Shown: positions 34,621 to 43,463, counted from the first letter of the stretch. The stretch: 64,000 nucleotides of DNA from Sphingomonas jatrophae (GCF_900113315.1 NZ_FOZG01000002.1:1240001-1304000), one strand, 5' to 3'. The notes: a model not told the origin generated them from the sequence alone. Numbers and translations: made by a program.

Positions 34621-35952
34621 GTGACCGAGAACGGGCCGCTCGGTCGGTTGCTGCACGGGCATCTCGGCCTGCTCGGCCGCATCCTCGCCATCCTGCTGCT
34701 GACGGTGGTGATCGAGTTCGGCGTATCGACCGTGCTGTACGAGCGCGCATCGGGCACGCTGGTGCGCGAGGACGAGGCGCGGCGGCTGGCAGAGCATCTC
34801 GTCATCGCGCGCAAGCTGGTGGCGGAGCGGCCATGGCGGGAGCGGCCCGACATGGCGGACGAACTGACCACCGGCCGCTATCTCGTCCATTGGCAGCCGA
34901 CCCGCCCGCCTGCGCCGCGCATCGCCCCCGAGCTTGAGGAGATGCGCCGCCAGATCCTCGCCTGGGAGCCGGAACTGGCGCGCAGCAACCTGACGCTGCG
35001 GCTCGCCTCGCCGGGCCGCGACTCGACCGTCATGGGCGAACTGGCGCTGCCGGACGCGAGCTGGCTGCATTTCGCGACGCGGCAAAAGGTGTTGCGCTGG
35101 GATCTGGCGCTCGGCCGGATCGCGCAGGCGCTGGTGCCCGCATTCGCGCTGCTGCTGGTCGGCGGACTGCTGATCCGCCGCACGCTCAGCCCCTTGCGCC
35201 GCCTCGCTCATGCGACCGAGACGGTCGGTCTCGGTCAGCAGGTGTCGATGCCTGAGGCGGGCACGGAGGAGGTGCGCCACCTGATCCGCGCCTTCAACAC
35301 CATGCAGCGCCGCATCCACCGCCTGATCGAAGATCGCACGCAGGCGCTGGCCGCGGTCGGCCACGATCTGCGCACGCCGATCTCCCGCCTGCGGCTGCGG
35401 CTGGAGTCACTCGGCGACGAGGCGGCGGAGCGGACGCTCGGGCCCGACATCGACGAGATGGAGGAGATGGTGAGTTCGCTGCTCGCCTTCCTCGCCGGGG
35501 AAGATGATCCGGAGCCGGCGGTGCTGACCGATCTTGCCGTTCTCGCCGCCACCTGCGCGGACGATTATGCCGATGCTGGCCGGGAGGTGGATTATGTCGG
35601 CCCGGACAATCTCGATCACCGGCTGCGGCGCAGCGCCATCAAGCGGGCGCTGACCAACCTCGTCGACAATGCGCTGCGCCACGGCAGCCGCGCCACCATC
35701 CGGCTGGATGTCGGCGCGGACGAGGTGCGCCTGGCGGTCGAGGATGATGGCCCGGGTATCCCGGCCGAGCGGCTGACGGAGGTTGTGCGGCCGTTCGTCC
35801 GGCTGAACGAGGCACGTGCGCGGGACACCAAGGGGCTCGGCCTCGGCCTTGCCATCGTTCAGCGCGCGGCACGGCGGGAGAGCGGCGCATTGCGCCTGTC
35901 CAACCGCCCGAACGGGGGCCTGCGCGCCGAGATCATCCTGCCTCGGACATAA
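34621..35952 (+). CDS. Membrane sensor histidine kinase (EnvZ-like)
   Basis: A 443-residue sensor kinase. A first membrane helix (about 20-40) and a second (about 167-186) flank a periplasmic domain of about 125 residues. A HAMP linker follows, then HisKA with phospho-acceptor H248 in VGHDLRTPISRLRL, and the ATPase domain with N-box LTNLVDNALRHG, G1 EDDGPGIP and G2 KGLGLGLAI. Start is a GTG at 34621, 13 bases after the regulator stop. The periplasmic part has no recognisable ligand-binding fold, so the signal is unknown. Confidence 0.93.
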   Translation: MTENGPLGRLLHGHLGLLGRILAILLLTVVIEFGVSTVLYERASGTLVREDEARRLAEHLVIARKLVAERPWRERPDMADELTTGRYLVHWQPTRPPAPRIAPELEEMRRQILAWEPELARSNLTLRLASPGRDSTVMGELALPDASWLHFATRQKVLRWDLALGRIAQALVPAFALLLVGGLLIRRTLSPLRRLAHATETVGLGQQVSMPEAGTEEVRHLIRAFNTMQRRIHRLIEDRTQALAAVGHDLRTPISRLRLRLESLGDEAAERTLGPDIDEMEEMVSSLLAFLAGEDDPEPAVLTDLAVLAATCADDYADAGREVDYVGPDNLDHRLRRSAIKRALTNLVDNALRHGSRATIRLDVGADEVRLAVEDDGPGIPAERLTEVVRPFVRLNEARARDTKGLGLGLAIVQRAARRESGALRLSNRPNGGLRAEIILPRT

Positions 35953-36057
35953 TTCCTTACGACCCTGCTGCTTTGCAGAAAGCGACGGTCGCTAACCAGA
36001 CTCGCTTAGAGCGCCCGCCTGAACATGGGCGGTGCCAGAGATCCGGAGCACCGCGAA

Positions 36058-36750
36058 GTGAACGAGCTGATCGGCCGCGTCTTCTCCTTCGAGAAGTCCA
36101 CCTTCCCCAACCAGAGCACGTTATTCGCCAAGCTGACCAGCGAGGGGCAGAGCCCCAAGGCGCTGATGATCAGCTGCGCGGACAGCCGCATCGTGCCCGA
36201 GCAGATCATGCAGGCGCAGCCCGGCGATCTGTTCGTCTGCCGCAATGCGGGCAACATCGTGCCGCCTTATGCGACGCAGAATGGCGGCGTGACCTCCACC
36301 GTCGAATATGCCGTGATGGCGCTGGGCATCCGCGACATCATCGTCTGCGGCCACTCCGACTGCGGCGCGATGAAGGCGGTGGCGAACCCGGCCGGGCTCG
36401 ACGCGATGCCGAACGTCGCCGCCTGGCTGAAGCACAGCGTGGCGGCCGAGCGTGTCGTGACCGAGGGTTACAAGGATCTGGACGATGGCGGCCGCGTGCG
36501 CGCCATCAGCCTCGAGAATGTCGTGGCGCAGCTGAACCACCTGCGCACGCACCCGTCGGTGGCCGCCGGCATCGCGCGCGGCGAGATCGCGCTGCACGGC
36601 TGGTTCGTCGACATCCATGCCGGCCAGATCCTCGGCCTCGATGGCCAGACCGGCCGCTTCACGCCGCTGCGCGAAGACAAGCCGCTGCCCGTCGCCCACG
36701 CCGCCGCGCGCCGCTTCGCGGGTGAGCCGGTGATGGAAGCCGCGGAATGA
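36058..36750 (+). CDS. can: Beta-class carbonic anhydrase
   Basis: Zinc enzyme interconverting CO2 and bicarbonate. In the 230-residue product the zinc ligands C40, H99 and C102 and the catalytic dyad D42-R44 are all in place (SCADSRIVPEQ and CGHSDCGAM). I prefer the GTG at 36058, which yields NELIGRVFSFEK right at the N-terminus, with CGGAG about ten bases upstream. The ATG at 36025 would add 11 residues rich in charge and not typical of the family. The stop overlaps the SulP transporter start as ATGA, indicating coupled synthesis and suggesting a bicarbonate link. Confidence 0.94.
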   Translation: MNELIGRVFSFEKSTFPNQSTLFAKLTSEGQSPKALMISCADSRIVPEQIMQAQPGDLFVCRNAGNIVPPYATQNGGVTSTVEYAVMALGIRDIIVCGHSDCGAMKAVANPAGLDAMPNVAAWLKHSVAAERVVTEGYKDLDDGGRVRAISLENVVAQLNHLRTHPSVAAGIARGEIALHGWFVDIHAGQILGLDGQTGRFTPLREDKPLPVAHAAARRFAGEPVMEAAE

Positions 36751-38297
36751 GTGCCGCCGACACAGTGGCCGCCCCGACGGCCCCGTCGGCTGGGGAGGCG
36801 GCTCCCGCCGGCAATACGTGGGTGCGGGATTTCACCGCATCCATCGTCGTGTTTCTCGTCGCCATGCCGCTGTGCATGGGCATTGCGGTCGCCTCCGGCG
36901 TGCCGGCGGAGAAGGGCCTGATCACCGGCATCATCGGCGGCATCGTCGTCGGCATGCTGGCAGGATCGCCGCTGCAGGTGAGCGGCCCTGCCGCGGGCCT
37001 CGCGGTAATCGTGTTCGAGATCGTGCGCGATCAGGGCCTGATCGCGCTCGCACCGATCCTGGTGATCGCCGGCGTGATCCAGTTTGCCGCCGGCGTGTTC
37101 AAGCTGGGCGGCTGGTTCCGCGCCATCTCGCCCGCGGTCGTCCACGGCATGCTGGCAGGCATCGGCGCGCTGATCGTCATCGGCCAGTTCCATGTGCTGT
37201 TCGATCACAAGCCGATGGGCCACGGCCTCGACAATCTGGCGGCGATGCCAGGCCGCGTGCTGGGCGTCGACTTCTCCAGCATCCAGGCGACCGAGCTGGC
37301 GCTGCTGGTGGGTGGGCTGACCATCGCGTCGATGCTGTTGTGGGAGAAGCTGCGGCCGGCGTCGCTGAAGCTGGTGCCGGGTGCGCTGGTGGGCGTTGTG
37401 CTGGGCACGCTGCTTGCCTATCTCGCCGGCTTCGACGTGGCGCGTGTGACCGTACCCGAATCGCTGGTGGCGGCGGTGACGCTGCCGGATGCGACCTTCC
37501 TCGGCCGTTTCGCCGCGCCCGCGGTGTGGACGACGGCGCTGGCCATTGCCTTCATCGCCTCTGCCGAGACGCTGCTGTCGGCCGCGGCGGTGGACCGCAT
37601 GCATGACGGCGTGCGGACCAACTACGACAAGGAACTGCGCGCGCAGGGCGTCGGCAACCTGCTGTGCGGTGTCGCCGGCGCGCTGCCGATGACGGGCGTG
37701 ATCGTCCGCTCCTCGGCCAACGTGCAGGCGGGCGCCACGTCGCGCGCGTCGACCATCATGCATGGCTTGTGGATCCTCGGCTTCGTCGCGCTGCTGCCCT
37801 GGCTGCTGCGCGAGATCCCGATGGCGGCGCTCGGCGGCATCCTTGTCGTCACCGGCTGGCGGCTGGTCAGCCTCAGCCATGTCAAGCACCTGTTCCACCG
37901 GTACGGCGTGCTGCCCGCGGCGATCTGGGCAGCGACGTTCGTGATGGTGATCGCGACCGACCTGCTGACGGGCGTGCTCGTCGGTCTCGGCCTGTCGCTG
38001 CTGGAGCTGGTGCCGCATCGCCGCCGCCTCGGGCTGAACGTCAAGGCGACCGAAGAAGCTGGCGAGCATCGCGTCGTCCTCGCCGGTGGCGCGACCTTCG
38101 TCACGCTCCCCAAGCTGACCCGCGTGCTGGAAGGCCTGCCCTCGACCGGTGCGGTCAAGCTCGATATGCGCCGGGTGGATGCGGTGGACCACACCACTTC
38201 GGAAATGCTGATCGACTGGCTGCAGCGCCGCCGTGCGCGCGGCGGCAGCGTCCAGCTGACCGGGGCGACGGGCCGATTGCGCGCCCTGGCCGTGTGA
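36747..38297 (+). CDS. SulP-family anion transporter with STAS domain
   Basis: A 516-residue SLC26/SulP transporter with 10-14 membrane helices (about residues 25-420) and a C-terminal cytoplasmic STAS domain (about 430-516, KLDMRRVDAVDHTTSEMLIDW). The family carries sulfate, bicarbonate and other anions. Translational coupling to a carbonic anhydrase points to bicarbonate or CO2 homeostasis here, as in BicA-like systems. This is inference; the substrate-site helices VSGPAAGLAV and ASAETLLSAAAVDRM do not prove it. A strong hairpin follows the gene. Confidence 0.9.
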   Translation: MSAADTVAAPTAPSAGEAAPAGNTWVRDFTASIVVFLVAMPLCMGIAVASGVPAEKGLITGIIGGIVVGMLAGSPLQVSGPAAGLAVIVFEIVRDQGLIALAPILVIAGVIQFAAGVFKLGGWFRAISPAVVHGMLAGIGALIVIGQFHVLFDHKPMGHGLDNLAAMPGRVLGVDFSSIQATELALLVGGLTIASMLLWEKLRPASLKLVPGALVGVVLGTLLAYLAGFDVARVTVPESLVAAVTLPDATFLGRFAAPAVWTTALAIAFIASAETLLSAAAVDRMHDGVRTNYDKELRAQGVGNLLCGVAGALPMTGVIVRSSANVQAGATSRASTIMHGLWILGFVALLPWLLREIPMAALGGILVVTGWRLVSLSHVKHLFHRYGVLPAAIWAATFVMVIATDLLTGVLVGLGLSLLELVPHRRRLGLNVKATEEAGEHRVVLAGGATFVTLPKLTRVLEGLPSTGAVKLDMRRVDAVDHTTSEMLIDWLQRRRARGGSVQLTGATGRLRALAV

Positions 38298-38337
38298 CGC
38301 CGGGCGTCGCCGCGACGCCGATCCCTGTCGAACAAGC

Positions 38338-38378
38338 TGTGGCGGCTCTCCCCTGGGAGGGTCGCCACACTGCTTTTG
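38338..38378 (+). terminator. Terminator after the carbonic anhydrase-SulP operon
   Basis: The 32 bases at 38338-38369 form a nearly perfect hairpin: 14 pairs, two of them G-U, closing a four-base loop. CTGCTTTT follows, a short T-tract. It begins 41 bases after the sulP stop. Confidence 0.65.
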
Positions 38379-38583
38379 TCAGGGTTGCCGCAGTGCAACA
38401 CTGCGACGCTAGCAGCGCTCACGCCACCGACCGCGACCGAATAGCCATGGACTCGCCCGAAAGAGCAGCGTTATTTCCTGCACACCCGGTTCGACGTGCC
38501 TCCGCTTCGCCCTGAAGCCGAGATGGGCGCGCGACGAGGGTGCAGGCGGAACATTCAGTCCCAAAGAAAAAGGGGAATGTTCC

Positions 38584-39435
38584 ATGAAGTATCGTCTCCT
38601 CGCCGCCGCTGCGGCGCTCGCCTTCGCGGCGCCCGCCGTTGCGCAGGACACCGCCCCGCCCAAGCCGTTCACCGTCAACGGCAGCATCGGCCTCGTCTCC
38701 GAATATCGCTTCCGCGGCGTTTCGCAGTCGGACAAGGATCCGGCGGTGCAAGGCGGCGTCACCGTGACGCATGAGAGCGGCCTGTATGGCGGCTTCTGGG
38801 GATCCAACCTGGCGGGCTGGGGCACGTTCGGCGGCTCGAACATGGAGCTGGACCTGATCGCCGGCTTCAAGGCGCCGGTGGCCGAAGGTGCCACGGTGGA
38901 CGTGGGCGTGACCTATTACATGTACCCGGGCGGCTTCAATAACACCGACTTCTTCGAGCCCTACGTCAAGCTGTCGGGCACCGCCGGGCCGGTCAACCTG
39001 CTGGCGGGTGTCGCCTACGCGCCGAAGCAGCAGGCGCTGGGCGCATGGTCGTCGACGGGCGCGATTGCAGCCGATCCGGTCAACGGGCCGTATGATGATC
39101 CCAACGACAAGAATGACAATCTGTACCTGTGGGGCGACGTTTCCACCGCCATTCCCGACACAGGGCTGACGCTGAAAGGCCATATCGGCTATTCCAACGG
39201 CAATAAGGGTCTCGGGCCGTTCGCCACCTCCGTTGCACCGACGGGCGAGTATTTCGACTGGCTGGTGGGCGCGGATTATACGCTGGGGCCGGTGACACTG
39301 GGGGTCGCCTATGTCGACACCGACATCACCAAGCGCGATGCCGCCTATCTCCAGCCGAGCTTCAGCAAGGGGCAGGACGGTGTCGGCAGCATCGCCGATT
39401 CAGCAGTCCTGTTCTCGATCACCGCCGCCTTCTGA
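38584..39435 (+). CDS. TorF-family putative porin (Gcw_chp type)
   Basis: Outer-membrane beta-barrel protein of 283 residues. It starts with a signal peptide (residues 1-21, ending AAPAVAQ), then the characteristic VNGSIGLVSEYRFRGVSQSD of the proteobacterial Gcw_chp/TorF group, and ends in a phenylalanine (FSITAAF), the usual barrel-assembly signal. The exact solute is unknown. An AAAGGGG site precedes the ATG. A 286-base upstream region holds the terminator of the preceding operon and presumably its own promoter. Confidence 0.9.
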   Translation: MKYRLLAAAAALAFAAPAVAQDTAPPKPFTVNGSIGLVSEYRFRGVSQSDKDPAVQGGVTVTHESGLYGGFWGSNLAGWGTFGGSNMELDLIAGFKAPVAEGATVDVGVTYYMYPGGFNNTDFFEPYVKLSGTAGPVNLLAGVAYAPKQQALGAWSSTGAIAADPVNGPYDDPNDKNDNLYLWGDVSTAIPDTGLTLKGHIGYSNGNKGLGPFATSVAPTGEYFDWLVGADYTLGPVTLGVAYVDTDITKRDAAYLQPSFSKGQDGVGSIADSAVLFSITAAF

Positions 39436-39443
39436 TCGGGCGC

Positions 39444-39470
39444 CGCCGCCCCGGCCTGTCCGGGGCGGTG
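39444..39470. terminator. GC-rich hairpin between convergent genes
   Basis: An 11-bp stem (39444-39454 with 39460-39470, one G-T pair) and five-base loop lies between the porin gene and a convergent PPOX-family gene. Likely a bidirectional terminator; no T-run is present on either side. Confidence 0.55.
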
Positions 39471-39481
39471 GACGCAGGAGC

Positions 39482-39913
39482 CTAGACCAGCAGCTCGCCT
39501 TCCTTCTCGCCGTCCCAATAATGGATGCGGCTGGCGCGGACGTGGATCAGGACAAGGCTGGGCGTATCAATCCCCTGCGGGAACCAGCGGTCGAGATCGC
39601 TGGTCCAATGCGCGGAGAAGGCGCCGCGATCGCGGATCAGCGTCGCCTTGCCCTCGACCGCGACGAAGAAGGGCCGCTGGCCGAGCAGGCCCGACGAGCC
39701 GAGGTAGCTGAGCGAGACCTGCGGGTTATGCTCGATATCCTCCACCGTCAGCGTCGCCGCGTCGGTGAAGAAATAGCTGTCGCCGTCATAATCGACGTCG
39801 CGATTGTTGCTCATCGGGCGCATCGCGATGGTGCCGTTGCGGCTGTGCGTCGCCAGCATGGCGAAGTCGATCGAGCGCATCGCTTTGGCGAGTTCAGGCA
39901 GGGTCTTGGCCAT
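39482..39913 (-). CDS. Pyridoxamine 5'-phosphate oxidase-like general stress protein
   Basis: A 143-residue split-barrel FMN-binding-fold protein of the general stress protein 26 type. Typical segments are FAMLATHSRNGTIAMRPMSN, YFFTDAATLTVEDIEHNPQV and the C-terminal RASRIHYWDGEKEGELL. These proteins bind flavin but usually lack a defined reaction. Stands alone, convergent with the porin gene and divergent from a PEBP-like gene. Confidence 0.88.
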   Translation of the reverse strand: MAKTLPELAKAMRSIDFAMLATHSRNGTIAMRPMSNNRDVDYDGDSYFFTDAATLTVEDIEHNPQVSLSYLGSSGLLGQRPFFVAVEGKATLIRDRGAFSAHWTSDLDRWFPQGIDTPSLVLIHVRASRIHYWDGEKEGELLV

Positions 39914-40016
39914 CGTCGTTTCTCCTCTGCAATGACCAACGCGCGTGGACGCCTCCGGCTCCGCGGAGCCGATGGCAGGCCGGCTCGTTCACGCTTCGGC
40001 CAACGAAGGAGTGATG

Positions 40017-40643
40017 ATGCTGGAGCATGTGCCGCGCTGGCTGGGTGCCGCTTTCCGCCCCCTGCGGGCCGGAGCCGACAAGCTGACCATCGGCAGCGCG
40101 CAACTCGGCCACGATCTGCCGCGGATCGATCTGCAATCGCCCGCCTTCGCCGATGGCGCGCGCCTGCCGCCCCGATTCACCGCGGATGGGGAGGGCGTGT
40201 CGCCGCCGCTTGTATGGGGACCGTTGCCGGAGGGTACGGCGGGATTGGCGCTGATCGTCGAGGATGCCGACGCACCCGCGCCGACGCCGCTCGTCCACGC
40301 CATCGTCTGGAACCTGCCGGCCGACCTCCACCGGCTGGAGGAAGGCGCGATCCGGCGCGATGGCGCGGGCGGGCCCGATGGCCGCGATGTCGGGCGCAAC
40401 AGCTTCGGCCGGGAGGGATGGCTGCCGCCCGACCCGCCGACCGGACATGGCGCCCACGCTTATGCCTTCCAGCTCTTCGCGTTGTCCGAGCCGATCGATG
40501 CGGGAGAGACGCCGGGGCGCAGCGCCCTGGTGCGCGCGATGGCGGGCAAGGTGCTGGCCGCGGGGTTGCTGACGGGCACCTATTCGCGCGGCGAGGATGC
40601 GCCGGTGGGGCCGGTCGGGGCGGCGGCGCCCGCGCTCGGCTGA
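40017..40643 (+). CDS. YbhB/YbcL family (PEBP/RKIP-like) protein
   Basis: Phosphatidylethanolamine-binding-protein-fold protein of 208 residues, cytoplasmic, no signal. Family motifs include SPPLVWGPLPEGT, LIVEDADAPAPTPLVHAIVWNLPA, and YAFQLFALSEPID. The bacterial members have no established reaction. An AAGGAG site five bases before the ATG at 40017 fixes the start; the adjoining ATG at 40014 is nearly equivalent. Convergent with a DUF962 gene. Confidence 0.87.
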   Translation: MLEHVPRWLGAAFRPLRAGADKLTIGSAQLGHDLPRIDLQSPAFADGARLPPRFTADGEGVSPPLVWGPLPEGTAGLALIVEDADAPAPTPLVHAIVWNLPADLHRLEEGAIRRDGAGGPDGRDVGRNSFGREGWLPPDPPTGHGAHAYAFQLFALSEPIDAGETPGRSALVRAMAGKVLAAGLLTGTYSRGEDAPVGPVGAAAPALG

Positions 40644-40650
40644 ACCCTGC

Positions 40651-40977
40651 TCAGCCGATCCCGGCGCGCTTCAGCTCGGGCCCGAGGCGGCCGGTGATCC
40701 ACAGGCCCCACATCCGGAAATCCGCCGCAAGCGACCAGAGCGGGTGGCGAAAGGTGGCGGGGCGGTTGCGCTCCACCAGCATGTGCGCGGCCCAGGCGAA
40801 GCCGTAGCCCGCAAGCGGCAGCAGCCACCACAGCGACCAGCGCCCGCTGACTGCCAGCCACAAGGCGATGGCGACGACGAGGCTGGTGCCGGCAAAGTGC
40901 AGTGCGCGCGTGCCGGGCCGCGCATGGTCGCGCAGATAGGTCGGCCAGAATTCGACGAAGCTGCGCGGGCGGGTCAT
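40651..40977 (-). CDS. DUF962/Mpo1-like membrane protein
   Basis: A 108-residue membrane protein with two or three helices. PATFRHPLWSLAADFRMW and the N-terminal FVEFWPTYLRDHARPGTRALHFAG match the DUF962 family. The yeast relative Mpo1 is a dioxygenase in fatty-acid alpha-oxidation; the histidines involved (H in ALHF, AHML, FRHP) are present here, so a related lipid role is possible but unproven. Seven bases from the convergent PEBP-like gene. Confidence 0.85.
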   Translation of the reverse strand: MTRPRSFVEFWPTYLRDHARPGTRALHFAGTSLVVAIALWLAVSGRWSLWWLLPLAGYGFAWAAHMLVERNRPATFRHPLWSLAADFRMWGLWITGRLGPELKRAGIG

Positions 40978-41026
40978 GCCCGGCAGGATAGGGCGTCTGG
41001 CCGCAGCCTGCCAGTGGCTGCGCTGC

Positions 41027-41668
41027 TCAGGCGAAGCTCGCCTTCAGGCCGTCGATGACGAATTGCGCGGCGAGGGCGGCGAGGATCACGCCGAGGACGC
41101 GGGTGATCATCGCTTCCAGCTTGGGGCCGAGCACCTTCATCAGCGGCCCGGCGGCAAGCAGCGACAGCAGCATGAGGGCGAGCGTCGCCAGCAGGGCGCC
41201 GAACACGACGAAGCTCGAGGCCAGGCCATGCGCCCGGCTCATCAGCAGCATGGTGGTGGCGATCGAGCCCGGCCCCGCGATCATCGGGATCGCCATGGGG
41301 AAGACGGAGATATCCTCCGCCTCCAGCGGGCGGTGCTCCGCCTCGGCGGTGCGGGTGATCTCGTCCGCGCGCTCCTCCCGCCGCTGCGTGCGCTTCTCGA
41401 ACACCATCTCCAGCGCGATCAGGAACAGCATGATGCCGCCCGCGGTGCGGAAAGCGTCGAGGCTGATGCCGAGCGTCCGGAGCAACGGCTCACCGACCAG
41501 CGCGAAGACCAGCAGGATCGCGGCGGCGACGACGACCGAGCGGATCGCCATGGCGCGCCGGTGTGCGCCCGACGAGCCCGCCGTCAGGCTGGCGAAGATC
41601 GGCGCACAGCCGGGCGGATCGATCACCACGAAGAAGGTGACGAAGGCGGAGAGGAACAGCTCGGTCAT
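41027..41668 (-). CDS. MarC-family integral membrane protein
   Basis: A 213-residue membrane protein with six helices of the MarC type, starting MTELFLSAFVTFFVVIDPPG and including PMAIPMIAGPGSIATTMLL. The family was once linked to antibiotic resistance, without support, and its substrate is unknown. The start overlaps the end of the upstream small gene as ATGA, placing it at the end of a long minus-strand string that includes folD, yggT, argB and yhhQ. Confidence 0.88.
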   Translation of the reverse strand: MTELFLSAFVTFFVVIDPPGCAPIFASLTAGSSGAHRRAMAIRSVVVAAAILLVFALVGEPLLRTLGISLDAFRTAGGIMLFLIALEMVFEKRTQRREERADEITRTAEAEHRPLEAEDISVFPMAIPMIAGPGSIATTMLLMSRAHGLASSFVVFGALLATLALMLLSLLAAGPLMKVLGPKLEAMITRVLGVILAALAAQFVIDGLKASFA

Positions 41669-41895
41669 TTCGGGGCAGCGACGTGATCGTCGATCACCTT
41701 GTCCCAGGTGCTGCCGGTCCACAGCCATGCCTGCACCACGCGGGAATGGTCGCGTTGAGCATACCATTCGTAAGCCAGCGTGCCATCTGCAGACGCGCCG
41801 CGCTTCCAATAAGCGGGACTGTGCCGAAACGCTGTGCCCGGCATCCAACTGGGTTTGCCTTTGCAAGCCGCTCTGCGGACCAAAGGCTTGCTCAT
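41665..41895 (-). pseudogene. C-terminal part of a frameshifted secreted protein
   Basis: A 76-residue frame reading RRAACKGKPSW, SADGTLAYEWYAQRDHS and WDKVIDDHVAAPK. I read it as the C-terminal half of the protein whose N-terminal half is the next frame (41892-42275): as I remember related sphingomonad proteins, they carry a similar tail directly after a GDTLA-type segment. The two halves overlap as ATGA, so translation by coupling is conceivable, and the ATG here could be used. A single lost C in the short C-run (41903-41906 on the plus strand as G) would explain the split. No domain recognised in this part. Confidence 0.6.
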
Positions 41896-42275
41896 CGGCT
41901 GCGGGGTGTGGCAAGCGTATCACCAGCGTCGATCAGCCAGTGCCAGCCGCCAACGGCCTTGCGCTGCCAGAGAGTCGTGAAGTAGCCCGCGGCCTTGCCG
42001 CCGCGCCACTCTCCGGTGTTGACCGCGAAGCTGCCATCACAGGACACGAAGTTGGCAGTCGGGCTCCAGCGGAGCGCCTGTGGCGGATCCTTGCGGTCCT
42101 TCAGCCACTCCTGCGCCTTCACCGGCTCCGGCACGAACATCATGCCCTCGGGCGCGGCATAGTGGCGGAAGGCGGTCCACTGGCCCTTGGCCTGCGCCAT
42201 TGCCGCAAAGGCGCGCTCGGCGTCGATTGCGGTCGTCGGCGCGGGCACCGCCGCGGCGAGGAGGAGCGCCAGCAT
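41892..42275 (-). pseudogene. N-terminal part of a frameshifted secreted protein
   Basis: A 127-residue frame with a signal peptide ([16 protein letters not shown]) and a small alpha+beta region (AERAFAAMAQAKGQWTAFR, MFVPEPVKAQEWLKDRKDPP, FTTLWQRKAVGGWHWLIDAGD) resembling the SnoaL/DUF4440-like NTF2 fold. It stops soon after GDTLATP. Adding one C in the C-run at that point would join it to the following frame as a protein of about 200 residues. The start shares bases with the folD stop (TGATG). If the split is real, an N-terminal domain alone might still fold. Confidence 0.6.
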
Positions 42276-43147
42276 CAGGCGAGCCCGGCGTGGCGCCGCG
42301 CGGCCTCCAGCGTGTTGGCAAGCAGCATCGCGATCGTCATCGGCCCGACTCCTCCGGGCACGGGCGTGATGGCCCGCGCCACGGCCGATGCCTCGGCAAA
42401 GTGGACGTCACCGACCAGCTTCGTTCGACCGGGCGTCGATGCGATGCGATTGATGCCCACATCGATGACGATCGCGCCAGGCTTTACCCAGTCGCCGCGC
42501 ACCATTTCGGGCCGGCCGACCGCCGCGACGAGGATGTCGGCGCGACGCGCCACCTCCGGCAGATCGCGCGTGCGCGAATGGGCGATGGTGACGGTGCAGT
42601 CGGCGCCCAGCAGCAGCGCCGCCATCGGCTTGCCGACGATGTTGGAGCGGCCGATCACCACCGCCTCGGCACCGCGCAGGTCCGGTCCGACCGAGCGGAT
42701 CAGGTGGAGGCAGCCGAGCGGCGTGCAGGGGACGAAGCCGGGCAGGCCGGTGGCGAGGCGCCCGGCATTGGTCGCGTGGAAGCCGTCGACATCCTTGTCC
42801 GCCGAGATGGCGGCGAGGATGCGGGAAGCATCGATCTGCGGCGGCAGCGGCAACTGGACGAGGATACCGTCGACCGACGGATCGGCATTGAGCCCCAGGA
42901 CGACTGCGAGCAGCGCCTCCTCGCTCGTGTCGGCGGGCAGGCGGTGCTCATGGCCGGCAATGCCGGCGGCGGCGCAGGCAGCGGCCTTGTTGCGGACATA
43001 GACGGCGCTTGCCGCATCGTCGCCGACGAGGACGACGGCGAGGCCCGGCACGCGGCCGGCGCTTGCGGCGAAATCGGCCACGTCGTCGGCGATCCGCTCC
43101 CTGAGCGAAGCGGCGACGGCCTTGCCGTCGATCAGCGCCGCGCTCAT
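42275..43147 (-). CDS. folD: Bifunctional methylene-THF dehydrogenase/cyclohydrolase
   Basis: FolD interconverts 5,10-methylene- and 10-formyl-tetrahydrofolate using NADP. The 290-residue protein has the catalytic lysine region [14 protein letters not shown], the [10 protein letters not shown] block, cofactor motif [13 protein letters not shown] and the signature [16 protein letters not shown]. The start overlaps the yggT stop by four bases. Core one-carbon metabolism; complete. Confidence 0.96.
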   Translation of the reverse strand: MSAALIDGKAVAASLRERIADDVADFAASAGRVPGLAVVLVGDDAASAVYVRNKAAACAAAGIAGHEHRLPADTSEEALLAVVLGLNADPSVDGILVQLPLPPQIDASRILAAISADKDVDGFHATNAGRLATGLPGFVPCTPLGCLHLIRSVGPDLRGAEAVVIGRSNIVGKPMAALLLGADCTVTIAHSRTRDLPEVARRADILVAAVGRPEMVRGDWVKPGAIVIDVGINRIASTPGRTKLVGDVHFAEASAVARAITPVPGGVGPMTIAMLLANTLEAARRHAGLA

Positions 43148-43452
43148 GCGCCGACCAGAGCGGCCTGCATCAGCCGCGGCAGCACGATGCCCGAGAGGAT
43201 CTGGATGATCAGCAGCACGACGAGCGGCGCCAGATCAAGCGCGCCGAAATCGGGCAGGATGCGGCGGATCGGCCGATAGAGCGGCTCGGTGATCCGGTCG
43301 AGCGCGTAGAGCAGCTGGCGGACGAACTGGTTGGAGGTGTTGATGACGTTGAACGCCACCAGCCACGACAGGATCGCCTGCACGATGATGATCCAGGACA
43401 GGATCTGCAGCAGGAACTGGATGATCTGATAGAGGATTTCAATGATGAACAA
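43144..43452 (-). CDS. YggT-family membrane protein
   Basis: A 102-residue membrane protein with two hydrophobic hairpins and the YggT signature [21 protein letters not shown]. YggT proteins have been connected to ion homeostasis and cell division in various bacteria without a settled function. The start is a TTG at 43452, decided by a CGGAGG five bases upstream; the frame begins [16 protein letters not shown]. Overlaps folD by four bases. Confidence 0.88.
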   Translation of the reverse strand: MFIIEILYQIIQFLLQILSWIIIVQAILSWLVAFNVINTSNQFVRQLLYALDRITEPLYRPIRRILPDFGALDLAPLVVLLIIQILSGIVLPRLMQAALVGA

Positions 43453-43457
43453 GGCGG

Positions 43458-43463
43458 CCTCCG
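43458..43463 (-). promoter_or_regulatory. Ribosome binding site deciding a TTG start (yggT)
   Basis: On the minus strand CGGAGG stands five bases before the TTG at 43452. There is no nearby ATG in frame that keeps the first membrane helix whole, so this site fixes the rare start codon. Confidence 0.7.
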
